NCBI RefSeq assembly: GCF_027460265.1
Contig: NZ_JAPZBC010000001.1
Coordinates: 6,147,001-6,211,000, forward strand
Direction of reading: 5' to 3'
Length of the DNA: 64,000 nucleotides
From: Streptomyces sp. WMMC940
GTDB lineage: Bacteria > Actinomycetota > Actinomycetes > Streptomycetales > Streptomycetaceae
Shown piece by piece: positions 8,686 to 17,624 of the stretch. The notes under the pieces are model-generated. The model saw only the letters and a list, made by a program, of their open reading frames with translations, made no database searches and was not told the origin of the DNA. The stretch's first letter is position 1. Every line of letters starts with the position of its first letter. The translations under genes were made by a program, and so were the position numbers.

Positions 8686-9442
8686 GCGCGACGGGCTCGC
8701 GCGGCAGCTGGCGGAACTCGGGTTACGGACGGGGGAGACGGTCCTCGTCCACGCGGGGCTCGGCGGCACGGGCATGGACGCTCCGGGACTCCGCGACGCC
8801 CTGCTGCGGGCGCTCGGTGCGGAGGGCACGCTCGTGGTCCCCGCCTTCACCGCCGAGAACTCCGACACGTCCACCGCCCATCTGCGGCGCGTGGCCGGGA
8901 TGACACCCACTCAGGCGGCGGCCTTCCGGGCCACGATGCCCGCCTACGACCCGGCCACCACACCCAGCACCGGGATGGGCCGGTTGGCCGAGTCCGTACG
9001 GACCACCCCGGGCGCGGTGCGCAGCGCCCACCCCCAGACGTCGTTCGCCGCCCTCGGCCGCAGGGCCGGAGAGCTCCTCTCCCGGCACCCGCTCACCTGC
9101 CACCTCGGCGAGGAGTCCCCGCTCGGGGCGCTCTACCGGGCCGGGGCGCGGGTATTGATGATCAATGTGGGCTTCTCCGTCTGCACCGCCTTTCACCTGG
9201 CGGAGTACCGAATCGGAGCGCCGCTGCGCCGGTACGCCTGTGTGGTGCGCGGGGCGCACGGCCCGGAATGGACGGAATACCGGGACGTCGAACTCGACGA
9301 CAGCGACTTCGACGCCGTCGGAGCCGCCTTCTCCTGGAATCTCGAACAGAAGGGACAACTGGGAGGAACGACCGCAACCTTGTTCTCGATCACCGACGCG
9401 GTGGACCATGCAGTGGCGTGGATGTCCGAAAAGCGGTGTTGA
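8666..9442 (+). CDS. AAC(3)-fold N-acetyltransferase of the FxS operon
   Basis: 258 residues from a GTG inside the end of fxsB, with GAAGAGG upstream; the longer upstream frame was rejected. The sequence follows the antibiotic N(3)-acetyltransferase family: DTVLVH-like start (ETVLVHAGLGGTG), VVPAFTAENSD, the AHPQTSFAALG segment, GEESPLGALYRAGARVL and a C-terminal acidic stretch. Classical members acetylate the 3-amino group of 2-deoxystreptamine aminoglycosides with acetyl-CoA. Here, translation-level linkage to a peptide maturase argues for another acceptor, perhaps the modified peptide or an FxS signalling molecule. That is inference. It should not be read as an aminoglycoside-resistance gene without testing. 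Confidence 0.82.
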   Translation: MTGTVVERDGLARQLAELGLRTGETVLVHAGLGGTGMDAPGLRDALLRALGAEGTLVVPAFTAENSDTSTAHLRRVAGMTPTQAAAFRATMPAYDPATTPSTGMGRLAESVRTTPGAVRSAHPQTSFAALGRRAGELLSRHPLTCHLGEESPLGALYRAGARVLMINVGFSVCTAFHLAEYRIGAPLRRYACVVRGAHGPEWTEYRDVELDDSDFDAVGAAFSWNLEQKGQLGGTTATLFSITDAVDHAVAWMSEKRC

Positions 9443-9546
9443 TTGACCGAACGACCGGGTGATGGAGCAAGGCCTGCTCCGGAATGATTGGTCCGCTCGC
9501 ACCTCATCACCATGGAGTGCGGGTGTTCATACAGGACGGGGGTCGT

Positions 9547-10899
9547 GTGCACGCGTCATCGCAGCAGCGAGCGGCGGACCATCGGCCGTACTTCTTCTTG
9601 AGCTATGCGCACACACCGAGGTACGGGGCGGGCGGGCCGGACCCCGACATGTGGGTCGAACGTCTCTTCCGGGATCTGTGCGGCCATGTGATGGCCATGA
9701 CCGATCTTCCCGCCGGGGCACCCGCGGGATTCATGGACCGGGAGATACGCTCCGGCGAGGGGTGGTCCGAGCGGCTCGCCGAAGTCCTCGCCACCTGCCG
9801 GGTCTTCGTGCCGCTGTTCTCCCCCCGCTACTTCGCCAGCGAGATGTGCGGCAAGGAGTGGTACGCCTTCGCCCAGCGGGAGATTTACCACCAGGCCAAG
9901 AGCAACCGGCTCGCCGAGGCCATCGTGCCCGCGCTGTGGGTGCCGGTGCCGCCCGAGCAACTTCCCGGCCCCGCCGAGCGGTTGCAGTTCAACCACCGAG
10001 CCTTCGGCGACCGCTACGTCACCGACGGGCTCTACGGGCTGATCAAACTCCGGATATTCGCCGAGGAGTACGAGCGGGCGGTCTACGAACTCGCCAAACG
10101 CATCGTCAGCGTCGCGGACACCACCGCGGTCGGGCCGAGCAGGCCGCTCGACTACCGGCAGGCCCCCAGCGCCTTCGGCACCCCTGACCCGGCCAGGCCG
10201 CGCAGCACGGGCCCCCGCCCCATCCAGCTGACCGTGGCCGCCCCGACCCGGCACGACCTGCCCCCGGGACGCGACCCCGAGTACTACGGCGACATGCCGC
10301 AGGACTGGAACCCGTACTACCCGGAGGCGCACCGGCCGCTCGCCTATGTCGCCCGCGATCTGGTGCGGACCCTCAACTACCAGGCGACCATCGCCTCGTT
10401 CGACCACGACAGCACACCGCTCGACAGCAAGCAGCCCCCGACCAGGCCGGAGCTGCTGATCATCGACCGCTGGGCACTGGAGGACGACGAGAGACGCGAG
10501 CGGCTCGCCGCCTTCGACGCCGAGAACCGGCCCTGGGTCAGCGTCGTCGTCCCCTGGAGCCGCGACGACCACCAGAGCCGCGGCGCCGAGGGCGAGCTCA
10601 GCGCCAAGCTCGAACAGACCCTGCCGACCAAGCTCAGCCAGGGCCGCGCCGCCTGCCGCGCCGCCGCCCGCGGCGTACCGAGCATGGAGGCCTTCGGCCA
10701 GATCCTCCCGCAGGTCGTGGAGGCGGCCGCCCAGCAGTACCTGCGCCACGCCCAGGTCTATCCGCCCGCCGGCGGCAGCCACACCGAACGTCCGAGGCTG
10801 CGCGGCCCCATGGCGGCCGAGTACGCCACCACGCACTACATCCCCGACACGCTCGACCACGCGCCGGATGCGGAGGACACGGATGACAGCCAGTCGTGA
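9547..10899 (+). CDS. fxsC: TIR-like protein FxsC
   Basis: 450 residues. I chose the GTG at 9547 because it follows GGACGGGGG and places the start ~13 residues before the first strand RPYFFLSYAHTP; a frame open from 9484 is possible. The N-terminal ~200 residues form a TIR/STIR-like domain: FFLSYA, FMDREIRSGEGW, VFVPLFSPRYFASEMCGKEW and a late IVPALW strand. After a Pro-rich linker, a second Rossmann-like region (about 290-400) contains ELLIIDRWALEDDERR and WVSVVVPWSR. This two-part build is what NCBI calls FxsC in FxSxx-COOH systems. TIR-type domains cleave NAD or act as adaptors; which applies here is unknown. The next gene starts 17 bases before its stop. Confidence 0.88.
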   Translation: MHASSQQRAADHRPYFFLSYAHTPRYGAGGPDPDMWVERLFRDLCGHVMAMTDLPAGAPAGFMDREIRSGEGWSERLAEVLATCRVFVPLFSPRYFASEMCGKEWYAFAQREIYHQAKSNRLAEAIVPALWVPVPPEQLPGPAERLQFNHRAFGDRYVTDGLYGLIKLRIFAEEYERAVYELAKRIVSVADTTAVGPSRPLDYRQAPSAFGTPDPARPRSTGPRPIQLTVAAPTRHDLPPGRDPEYYGDMPQDWNPYYPEAHRPLAYVARDLVRTLNYQATIASFDHDSTPLDSKQPPTRPELLIIDRWALEDDERRERLAAFDAENRPWVSVVVPWSRDDHQSRGAEGELSAKLEQTLPTKLSQGRAACRAAARGVPSMEAFGQILPQVVEAAAQQYLRHAQVYPPAGGSHTERPRLRGPMAAEYATTHYIPDTLDHAPDAEDTDDSQS

Positions 10900-13800
10900 C
10901 GGACGCATCGTCACGTTCTACTCGTACAAGGGAGGCACCGGGCGCACGATGGCCATGGCCAACACCGCCTGGATACTCGCCGCCAACGGCAAGCGGGTCC
11001 TCGCCGTCGACTGGGACCTGGAAGCCCCCGGCCTGCACCGCTTCTTCCACCCCTTCCTCGACCCGTCCACGCTCGGCGCCACCACCGGTGTCATCGACCT
11101 GATCACCGAGTACGCCTGGGCCGCGACGAGCCCCGTGCAGCGTCCCGACGACTGGCACCGGGACTACGCCCGCATCCAGCCGCACGCCGTCTCCCTCACC
11201 CCCGAGAACCTCGGCTGGGAGTTCCCCGAGGGCGGCACACTCGACTTCGTCTCCGCGGGCAAGCAGAACCGCGAGTACTCGGCGACCGTCTCCACCTTCG
11301 ACTGGGACAACTTCTACGACCGGCTGGGCGGCGGGCACTTCTTCGACGCCCTGCGCGACGACATGAAGGCCAACTACGACTACGTCCTCATCGACAGCCG
11401 CACCGGTCTCAGCGACATCGCCGACATCTGCACCGTCCACCTCCCGGACGTCCTCGTCGACTGCTTCACCCTCAGCGACCAGTCCATCGACGGCGCCGCC
11501 GCCGTCGCCCGCCAGATCGACGAGCGCTACGGCGGCCGCGGCATCCGCGTCCTCCCCGTCCCCATGCGCATCGACGAGGGCGAGAAGGAGAAGGCCGACG
11601 CCGGACGGGCCCTCGCCCGGCTGAAGTTCGACCGTTTCCCCACCGGGCTCGCCGGTGACGAACTCACCTCCTATTGGGGCGCGGTGGAGATCCCGTACCG
11701 CCCCTACTACGCCTACGAGGAGACCCTCGCCACCTTCGGCGACGAGGCCGGACTCACCAACTCCCTGCTCTCCGCCTTCGAACGGCTCACCGCCGTCGTC
11801 ACCGAAGGGGAGATCACCACGATGCCCACCGTCGGCGAGGAGACCAGGCTCCGGATCAGGGACGCATTCACCCGACGCCGCCCCGCGCTGCCCGCCGACC
11901 TGTTCCTCAGCTACGTCGCAGAGAACCGCATGTGGGCCGACTGGATCGAGTCCGTCCTCACCCGCGCCGGCTTCCGGGTCGTCCCGCGCGACGTCTCCGC
12001 GGAACCGCCCGAGGACGGCTCCGCCGTCCTCGCCCCCGAGAACGCCGCCCGCACCGTCGTCCTCCTCTCCAGCGCCTACCTCAAGTCCGCCCGCGCCGTG
12101 GAGGTGTGGGAGCGTGCCGCGGCCGAGGACCCGGGCGGCGGCCGCGGCCGCCATCTGCTGCCGCTGCGCGTCGGCGACGTACGCCTCACCACCCCCTACA
12201 TCGACCGCAACCCCGTCGACCTCTTCCGCCTCGACGAGGTGCACGCCACCAGCGCACTGCTGCGCGCGCTCGACCGGCCGGTCCAGCTCACCGACGGGGT
12301 CGCGCCCGGTCCGCGGTTCCCCGGCACCGTCCCCAAGATCTGGAACGCGCCCGCCCGCAACCCCGGCTTCACCGGCCGCTCCGTCGTCCTGGAGCGGATG
12401 CGCGACCAGCTAGGCGGCGGCATGGCCGTCGTGCTGCCGCAGCCTCAGACCCTGTACGGCCTCGGCGGTGTCGGCAAGACCCAGGTGGCCCTCGAGTACG
12501 TGCACCGCTTCATGGCCGACTACGACCTGGTCTGGTGGATCTCCTCCGAGCAGACCGACGACGTCGTCGCCGGGCTCGCCGAACTCGCCACCCGGCTCGG
12601 CGCGCAGGGCGGCGAGGACATGGCCGCCGCCTCCCAGGAGGCGGTCGACCTGCTCCGGCGCGGGGTGCCGACCTCCCGCTGGCTGCTGGTCTTCGACAAC
12701 GCCGACGACCCGGAGCAGCTGAAGCGGTTCTTCCCCACCGGCGGCCACATCCTCGTCACCTCCCGGAACCAGACCTGGTCCCAGTACGGCGACGCCCTTC
12801 CGGTCGACGTCTTCCTGCGCGAGGAGTCCGTCGAGCACCTCCAGCGCCGCGCGCCCGGGCTCACCCCGCAGGACGCCGACCAGGTCGCCGCCGCCGTCGG
12901 CGATCTGCCGCTCGCCGTCGAACAGGCCGCGGCCTGGATCGCCGAGACCGCCACACCCGTCGCCGCCTACCTGGAGCAGCTCGCCCGGCAGGCGCCCAGC
13001 GTCCTCGCGCTCAACCAGCCCGCCGGCTACCCGGAGCCGGTCGCCGCGACGTGGAACGTCTCCATCGAACGCCTCAAGGAGCGCTCCCCGGCCGCCGTGC
13101 GGCTGCTCCAGCTCTGCGCCTTCTTCGCCCCCGAGCCGATCTCCGCGAACCTCCTCTACAGCAAGGAGATGATCGAGGCGCTCAAGCCGTACGACGCCTC
13201 CCTCCAGGAGAAGCTCGTACTCGGCCGCGTCATCCGCGAGATCGGCCGGTTCGCCCTCGCCAAGGTCGACCAGGTGTCCAACTCCATCCAGGTGCACCGG
13301 CTGGTCCAGGCCGTCATCCGGGCCCAGCTCAGCGACGAGGAGCAGCGGGACGCCCGGCACGCGGTCCACCGCATCCTCGCCGGCGCCCGCCCCGACGACG
13401 ACGAGCCGATCGACAACCCCGAGACCTGGCCGCGGTTCAACACCATCTGGCCGCACCTCGGCCCCTCCGAGGCCCGCTACTGCAAGGAGCCCGAGACCCG
13501 CCGGCTCCTCATCGACCGGGTGCGCTACCTCTGGAAGCGCGGCGACTGGCAGGCCGCCGGAGCCCTCGGTGACGATCTGCGTGAAGCCTGGCGCGAGATG
13601 CTGGGCAACGACGACCTGCAGTACCTGTACCTGCGCTTCCACCTCTCCAACATCTTCCGCTCGCAGGGTCGTTACGTGGAGGCCAGGGATCTGGACGAGG
13701 TCACCCTGGAGCGCCAGCGCGCCGTGCTCGGTCCGTCCCACCCGCACACGTACATGACCACCAGCGGTCTGGCGATGGACCTCGGCACGCTCGGCCAGTA

Positions 13801-14815
13801 CGGCAAGGCCATGGAACTGGCCACCGAGGCGCACGAGGGGTTCAGCCAGATCTTCCACGAGTCCCACCCGCGGACCCTGGCCGCCGCCAACAACCTGGCG
13901 CTGAACCTGCGCATGGTCGGCCAGTACGCACGGGCCCGCGAGATCGACCAGGACGTCTTCGACCGCCGTACCGAGGTGCTCGGCCCCGATCACCCGTACA
14001 CGCTCTCCTCGGCCACCTCACTCGCCCGCGACCTGCGCGAGGTCGGCCGGTACGAGGACTCCGTCAGCCTGCTCAGCCGCACCTACGAGAGCTACAAGCA
14101 GACCCTCGGCCGCGCCTTCCCCGGCACCCTCGCCGCGGGCAAGAGCCTCGCCGTCTCCCTGCGGCGGGCCGGCCGGCTGGAGGACGCCCGCCGGCTGACG
14201 ACGGCCACCCGCAACCGCTATCGCGCCAAGTACACCTCGGCCAACCCGGACTCGCTCGCCTGTGATCTGAACCTGGCGGCCGACCTCTTCGCGGCCGGGG
14301 AGCCGGTCGCGGCGCGGGACCTCGCCCAGGAGGTCGTCGACCAGTACACGAAGGTGCCGGGCGAGAAGCACCCCTACACCCTCGCCGCGATCAACAACCT
14401 GGGCATCTACCAGTGGGGCTGCGGCGACCCCGAGACGGCGGAGCAGCTGCTCGTCGCCGCCGTCCGCCGGATGACCGACGTCCTCGGCACTGCGCATCCG
14501 CACACGCTGTTCTGCACCGTCAACCTCGCCAACGCGCGTGCCGACCTCGGTGAGTTGGAGTCGGCGCTGGAGACCGAGCGGCGGGCGGTGCCGAAGCTGC
14601 GCGAGGTCCTGGGCGCCCACCACCCCGAGGTCCTCGCGGTCTCCTCCAACATCGCCGTCACCCTCGGCGGGCTGGGCCGCAAGGACGAGGCGGCGGCGCT
14701 GCGGACGGAGACGGCGGAGGAACTCGCCCGGCTGCTGGGCGAGGAGCACGCGCTGACCCGGATCGCCCGGGACGAGCGCAGGACTCACCGCGACCTGGAG
14801 CCACTGGCCGTCTGA
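10883..14815 (+). CDS. fxsT: FxsT: ParA-like + TIR-like + NB-ARC + TPR protein of the FxS system
   Basis: 1310 residues from ATG (MTASRDGRIVTF) with GGAGG 7 bases upstream; an ATG 15 bases earlier is less well placed. Domains in order: ParA/MinD-type ATPase (1-280) with the deviant Walker A SYKGGTGRTMAMAN; TIR-like domain (about 345-470) with DLFLSY and ARTVVLLSSAYL; NB-ARC ATPase (about 490-800) with P-loop GLGGVGKTQ, Walker B-like LLVFDNADD, and GDLPLAVEQAAAW; and kinesin-light-chain type TPRs (about 900-1300) repeating HPxTL and NNLA motifs. It resembles a bacterial NLR with an extra ATPase. Such proteins sense a ligand through the repeats and oligomerise. The partner sensed may be the FxsA product. 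Stop overlaps a hairpin, suggesting the operon ends here. Confidence 0.9.
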   Translation: MTASRDGRIVTFYSYKGGTGRTMAMANTAWILAANGKRVLAVDWDLEAPGLHRFFHPFLDPSTLGATTGVIDLITEYAWAATSPVQRPDDWHRDYARIQPHAVSLTPENLGWEFPEGGTLDFVSAGKQNREYSATVSTFDWDNFYDRLGGGHFFDALRDDMKANYDYVLIDSRTGLSDIADICTVHLPDVLVDCFTLSDQSIDGAAAVARQIDERYGGRGIRVLPVPMRIDEGEKEKADAGRALARLKFDRFPTGLAGDELTSYWGAVEIPYRPYYAYEETLATFGDEAGLTNSLLSAFERLTAVVTEGEITTMPTVGEETRLRIRDAFTRRRPALPADLFLSYVAENRMWADWIESVLTRAGFRVVPRDVSAEPPEDGSAVLAPENAARTVVLLSSAYLKSARAVEVWERAAAEDPGGGRGRHLLPLRVGDVRLTTPYIDRNPVDLFRLDEVHATSALLRALDRPVQLTDGVAPGPRFPGTVPKIWNAPARNPGFTGRSVVLERMRDQLGGGMAVVLPQPQTLYGLGGVGKTQVALEYVHRFMADYDLVWWISSEQTDDVVAGLAELATRLGAQGGEDMAAASQEAVDLLRRGVPTSRWLLVFDNADDPEQLKRFFPTGGHILVTSRNQTWSQYGDALPVDVFLREESVEHLQRRAPGLTPQDADQVAAAVGDLPLAVEQAAAWIAETATPVAAYLEQLARQAPSVLALNQPAGYPEPVAATWNVSIERLKERSPAAVRLLQLCAFFAPEPISANLLYSKEMIEALKPYDASLQEKLVLGRVIREIGRFALAKVDQVSNSIQVHRLVQAVIRAQLSDEEQRDARHAVHRILAGARPDDDEPIDNPETWPRFNTIWPHLGPSEARYCKEPETRRLLIDRVRYLWKRGDWQAAGALGDDLREAWREMLGNDDLQYLYLRFHLSNIFRSQGRYVEARDLDEVTLERQRAVLGPSHPHTYMTTSGLAMDLGTLGQYGKAMELATEAHEGFSQIFHESHPRTLAAANNLALNLRMVGQYARAREIDQDVFDRRTEVLGPDHPYTLSSATSLARDLREVGRYEDSVSLLSRTYESYKQTLGRAFPGTLAAGKSLAVSLRRAGRLEDARRLTTATRNRYRAKYTSANPDSLACDLNLAADLFAAGEPVAARDLAQEVVDQYTKVPGEKHPYTLAAINNLGIYQWGCGDPETAEQLLVAAVRRMTDVLGTAHPHTLFCTVNLANARADLGELESALETERRAVPKLREVLGAHHPEVLAVSSNIAVTLGGLGRKDEAAALRTETAEELARLLGEEHALTRIARDERRTHRDLEPLAV

Positions 14816-14863
14816 CCGTGCGGGGGTCCGCCCCTGCGCGGGCCGGCGGGTCCCGCACGGTCA
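14813..14863. terminator. Hairpin at the end of the FxS operon
   Basis: TGACCGTGCGGG, which includes the stop codon of fxsT, is repeated inverted as CCCGCACGGTCA 27 bases later. The 12-bp arms are perfect and enclose a GC-rich loop. It is the probable operon terminator, and it separates fxsT from the convergent hydrolase gene. Confidence 0.6.
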
Positions 14864-14978
14864 GGACGGCGCCGGCCGCACGGCCGGCTCGCGGCGCCGG
14901 GCGGCATCCGCCGTCGGGCCCTTGCGGGACCCGCCGTGCCCGGCCTGGCGCTCCCCGGACCGGAGTGCTCAGGCCCGC

Positions 14979-15866
14979 TCACTCGCCGGGGACCCCCGGG
15001 TGGTCCTCCAGCAGCCAGGTGAGGATCCGGGGGAGTGCGTGCAGCGCGTCGAAGTGGGCGGCCGCCGGTTCCAGTACGGCCGTCACCCCCGGGATGCGCT
15101 GCGCCAGCCAGCGGGAGTGGCCGACCGGTGAGAAGACGTCCTTCTCGCCGTGCCACAGGAGCACGGGCGCGGTGATGCCGGCGGGGTCGAAACCCCAGGG
15201 GCTGCAGAAGGCAAGGGCGTCGTCGATCCAGCCGTACGCCGAAGTGCGCAGCGCCTCCTGGTAGTTGCGCAGGAGCATCGACCGTACGCCGGCGTCCGCG
15301 ACGACCATCCGGTCCGAGTCGGTGAGCTCCCTGCGCAGATCGTCGAGGAGTCGGACCGGGTCGCGCCGGATCTCCGCCGAGCGCATGATGAACCGCGCCG
15401 TGAGCCCGTCGGGGTCGACGGTGGCCCTCGTGTACTCGAGCACGTTCGACGCGGCCATGCCCTCGAACCAGTCCAGGCCGTCCGCGTCCCGCGGTGCGAG
15501 CGTCACCAGCGCGGCGGCCCTGGTGACCCGTTCGGGCAGCAGTGCCGCACAGGCCAGGGCGTGCGGTGCGCCGCCCGAGCGGCCCACCACGGCGAACCGG
15601 TCGAGCCCCAGCGCGTCGGCGATCGCCCGTACGTCCTCGACCACGTCCGCCACACTGCGGCCGGCCAGCCGGTCGGAACCGCCGTATCCCGGCCGGTCGT
15701 AGGCGATCAGCTGCATTCCGCGCTGGTACAGCACCATGCCGCGCGGCGCCGGTCCGAGACGGCTGCCCGGGGTGCCGTGCAGCAGGAAGACCGGTCTGCC
15801 CCGCGGGTCTCCCAGGCGCTCCACCATCAGATGCCGCCCGTCCGACGCGTGCACCCGACGTCGCAC
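14979..15866 (-). CDS. Alpha/beta hydrolase
   Basis: 295 residues from a GTG that follows GAAGGAGG; upstream in-frame residues are Arg-rich and unlike the fold. The alpha/beta hydrolase core is complete: oxyanion strand VFLLHGTPGS, ADRPGYG-type strand (AYDRPGYGGSD), nucleophile elbow VVGRSGGA (Ser in GxSGG), acid residue near LLWHGEKDVF and the catalytic His in AAAHFDALH. A cap region lies at about 140-220. Substrate is unknown; the sequence resembles many streptomycete esterase/peroxidase-like hydrolases. It is convergent to fxsT and divergent from the second protease gene, and looks unlinked to either. Confidence 0.85.
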   Translation of the reverse strand: MRRRVHASDGRHLMVERLGDPRGRPVFLLHGTPGSRLGPAPRGMVLYQRGMQLIAYDRPGYGGSDRLAGRSVADVVEDVRAIADALGLDRFAVVGRSGGAPHALACAALLPERVTRAAALVTLAPRDADGLDWFEGMAASNVLEYTRATVDPDGLTARFIMRSAEIRRDPVRLLDDLRRELTDSDRMVVADAGVRSMLLRNYQEALRTSAYGWIDDALAFCSPWGFDPAGITAPVLLWHGEKDVFSPVGHSRWLAQRIPGVTAVLEPAAAHFDALHALPRILTWLLEDHPGVPGE

Positions 15867-16280
15867 CCGTCGCCTCCTTCGTCGTGGGCCTGTTCGGATC
15901 AGGACATTGCCGCAGATTCCGTAAGTGCCGTGCACATGTGCCATGTACAGCAATACTGTCCTGGCATTCCCTGCCCCCTTGATGATTACCCGTCGGGGCG
16001 AGGCCGGCGTAAGTCGCCAATGAGCCCGTTCGGCGTGGGGATTCGGACAGGACTAGTCCTTACGTGCTGCCCATGGGCCGGTGGCAACGGGTGTTCGCAA
16101 ACGGAATCGACCTGTATGGACCCGGGGTCGTGAAGAAGCAGAGGGCGCATTGTCGGCGTCGTGTGCGCGTCCTGAAGTCGACCTTGTGTGCTACCGGCGC
16201 GTATCGGAATAGTGGGCGCCCGATCCTCCGCGTCCGGGTACCCCACTTGCCCGTTCGCGGCCCCCCACAGGAGGTCCTAC
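15867..16280. promoter_or_regulatory. Divergent intergenic region, hydrolase / streptogrisin D-like gene
   Basis: 414 bases without a supported gene, containing both promoters. For the rightward protease gene, TTGTGT (16184-16189) and AATAGT (16208-16213) are spaced by 18 bases and sit ~70 bases before the start. This is a weak promoter candidate. No operator repeats were noticed. Confidence 0.35.
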
Positions 16281-17366
16281 GTGAAGCACCGACGCATACC
16301 CAAGAGGCGCGCGGCGATGGCAGGTGGAGCCGTCGCCGCCCTCGTGGCGGCCGGCGTCACCTTCCAGACTGCGAACGCCGGCGAGGACGCGCCCGCGGTC
16401 ACGGTGAAGACGCTCTCGGCCTCGGCGGCCGGAAACCTCGCCTCGACACTCAACAAGAGCCTGGGCGGCGACGCGGCCGGCGCCTACTACGACGCCGAGG
16501 CCAAGGCCCTCGTGATGAACGTGGTCGACGAGGCGGCGGCGGCCGCCGTCCGCGAGGCCGGAGGCAAGGCGAGAGTCGTCGAGAACTCGCTGGCCGAGCT
16601 GAGGACCGCCCGGCAGACCCTCACTGACCGGGCCACCATCCCGGGCACCTCGTGGGCCACCGACCCGGTGACCAACAAGGTGGTCGTCACGGCCGACCGT
16701 ACGGTCGAGGGTGCGGACCTGACGAAGCTCCAGGCGGTCGTGAAGGGCCTCGGGGCGAAGGCGGAGCTGAGGAAGACGGCCGGGGAATTCAAGCCCTTCG
16801 TCGCCGGCGGCGACGCCATCCACAGCGGCGGCGGCCGCTGTTCGCTCGGGTTCAACGTCGTCAAGGACGGCGCGCCGCACTTCATCACGGCCGGCCACTG
16901 CGGTGAGACCGGCAGTGAGTGGTCGGACTCCGCGGGCGGCGCCGCAATCGGCAGCATGGTCGACTCGCAGTTCCCCGAGAACGACTTCGCGCTCGTCAAG
17001 TACAGCGGCGACACCGCCCACCCGAGCGAGGTCAACCTCTACGACGGCAGCACGCGGCAGATCACCAAGGCGGGCGACGCGACCGTCGGCATGCAGGTGA
17101 CCCGCAGCGGCTCGACCACCCAGGTCCACGACGGCGAGGTCACCGGGCTCGACGCCACCGTGAACTACGGCAACGGCCAGATCGTCAACGGCCTCATCCA
17201 GACGAACGTCTGTGCCGAGCCCGGCGACAGCGGCGGCTCGCTCTTCGCCGGCGACGCCGCGATCGGTCTGACCTCCGGCGGCAGCGGCGACTGCTCCGCG
17301 GGCGGCGAGACGTTCTTCCAGCCGGTCACGGAGGCGCTTCAGGTCCTCGGCGCCGAGATCGGCTGA
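16281..17366 (+). CDS. Secreted serine protease, streptogrisin (SGPD-like) family
   Basis: 361 residues from GTG with AGGAGG six bases upstream. Signal peptide at about 1-35 (KHRRIPKRR basic start, then a hydrophobic run ending ANAGE). The long propeptide (about 36-170) has two helices and the alpha-lytic protease pro-domain pattern, e.g. LRTARQTLTDRATIPG. The mature enzyme begins near FVAGGDAIHSGGGRCSLG. Triad: His in TAGHC, Asp in NDFALV, Ser in GDSGGS. It has a longer propeptide than the sprB-like gene at 3146 and shares the [10 protein letters not shown] and [10 protein letters not shown] blocks with it, so the two are paralogues. Extracellular endopeptidase. Exact subtype (D versus C) is uncertain. 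Confidence 0.9.
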   Translation: MKHRRIPKRRAAMAGGAVAALVAAGVTFQTANAGEDAPAVTVKTLSASAAGNLASTLNKSLGGDAAGAYYDAEAKALVMNVVDEAAAAAVREAGGKARVVENSLAELRTARQTLTDRATIPGTSWATDPVTNKVVVTADRTVEGADLTKLQAVVKGLGAKAELRKTAGEFKPFVAGGDAIHSGGGRCSLGFNVVKDGAPHFITAGHCGETGSEWSDSAGGAAIGSMVDSQFPENDFALVKYSGDTAHPSEVNLYDGSTRQITKAGDATVGMQVTRSGSTTQVHDGEVTGLDATVNYGNGQIVNGLIQTNVCAEPGDSGGSLFAGDAAIGLTSGGSGDCSAGGETFFQPVTEALQVLGAEIG

Positions 17367-17439
17367 CCCGACCGGTGCGGCGCCACTTGCGGGCGCCGAT
17401 CGGCTGACCCCGGCGGTCACGGCGCCGCTTGCGGGCGCC
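17357..17439. repeat. Imperfect 41/42-bp tandem duplication of the protease gene's 3' end
   Basis: The sequence around the stop codon (GATCGGCTGACC through GGGCGCC, 17357-17397) is repeated at 17398-17439. Each copy carries a GGCGCC-N7-GGCGCC hairpin, so the duplication also doubles a small terminator-like structure directly after the gene. Confidence 0.65.
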
Positions 17440-17440
17440 G

Positions 17441-17499
17441 CCCGGCGGAGCACCGACCCGGCGGAGCACCGACCCGGCGGAGCACCGACCCGGCGGAGC
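17441..17499. repeat. 16-bp tandem repeat, 3.7 copies
   Basis: CCCGGCGGAGCACCGA occurs three times perfectly (17441, 17457, 17473), followed by an 11-base partial copy. Degenerate variants continue to about 17600. It fills the gap between the convergent protease and permease genes. No protein is supported here. Probably a slippage-prone spacer. Confidence 0.75.
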
Positions 17500-17624
17500 G
17501 CGTCCGGCAGAGCGGTCCGCGGACGGGCGCCGCCCGGCGGAGCGACCTCCCACGGGGCACCACCGGGCAGGGCGACCTCTGAAGAGCACCGCCTGGCACG
17601 GCAGCCCGAGGCCCGGTCCGTCCC

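Noticed and set aside
8666..9442. Aminoglycoside resistance determinant
   Set aside because: Family similarity only. The operon context with a peptide maturase makes a resistance role unproven.
12410..13993. A 527-codon frame antisense to fxsT
   Set aside because: Shadow of the NB-ARC/TPR coding region with no domain of its own.
17441..17600. CRISPR-like array
   Set aside because: The 16-bp units are directly adjacent without unique spacers, and no cas genes are present.
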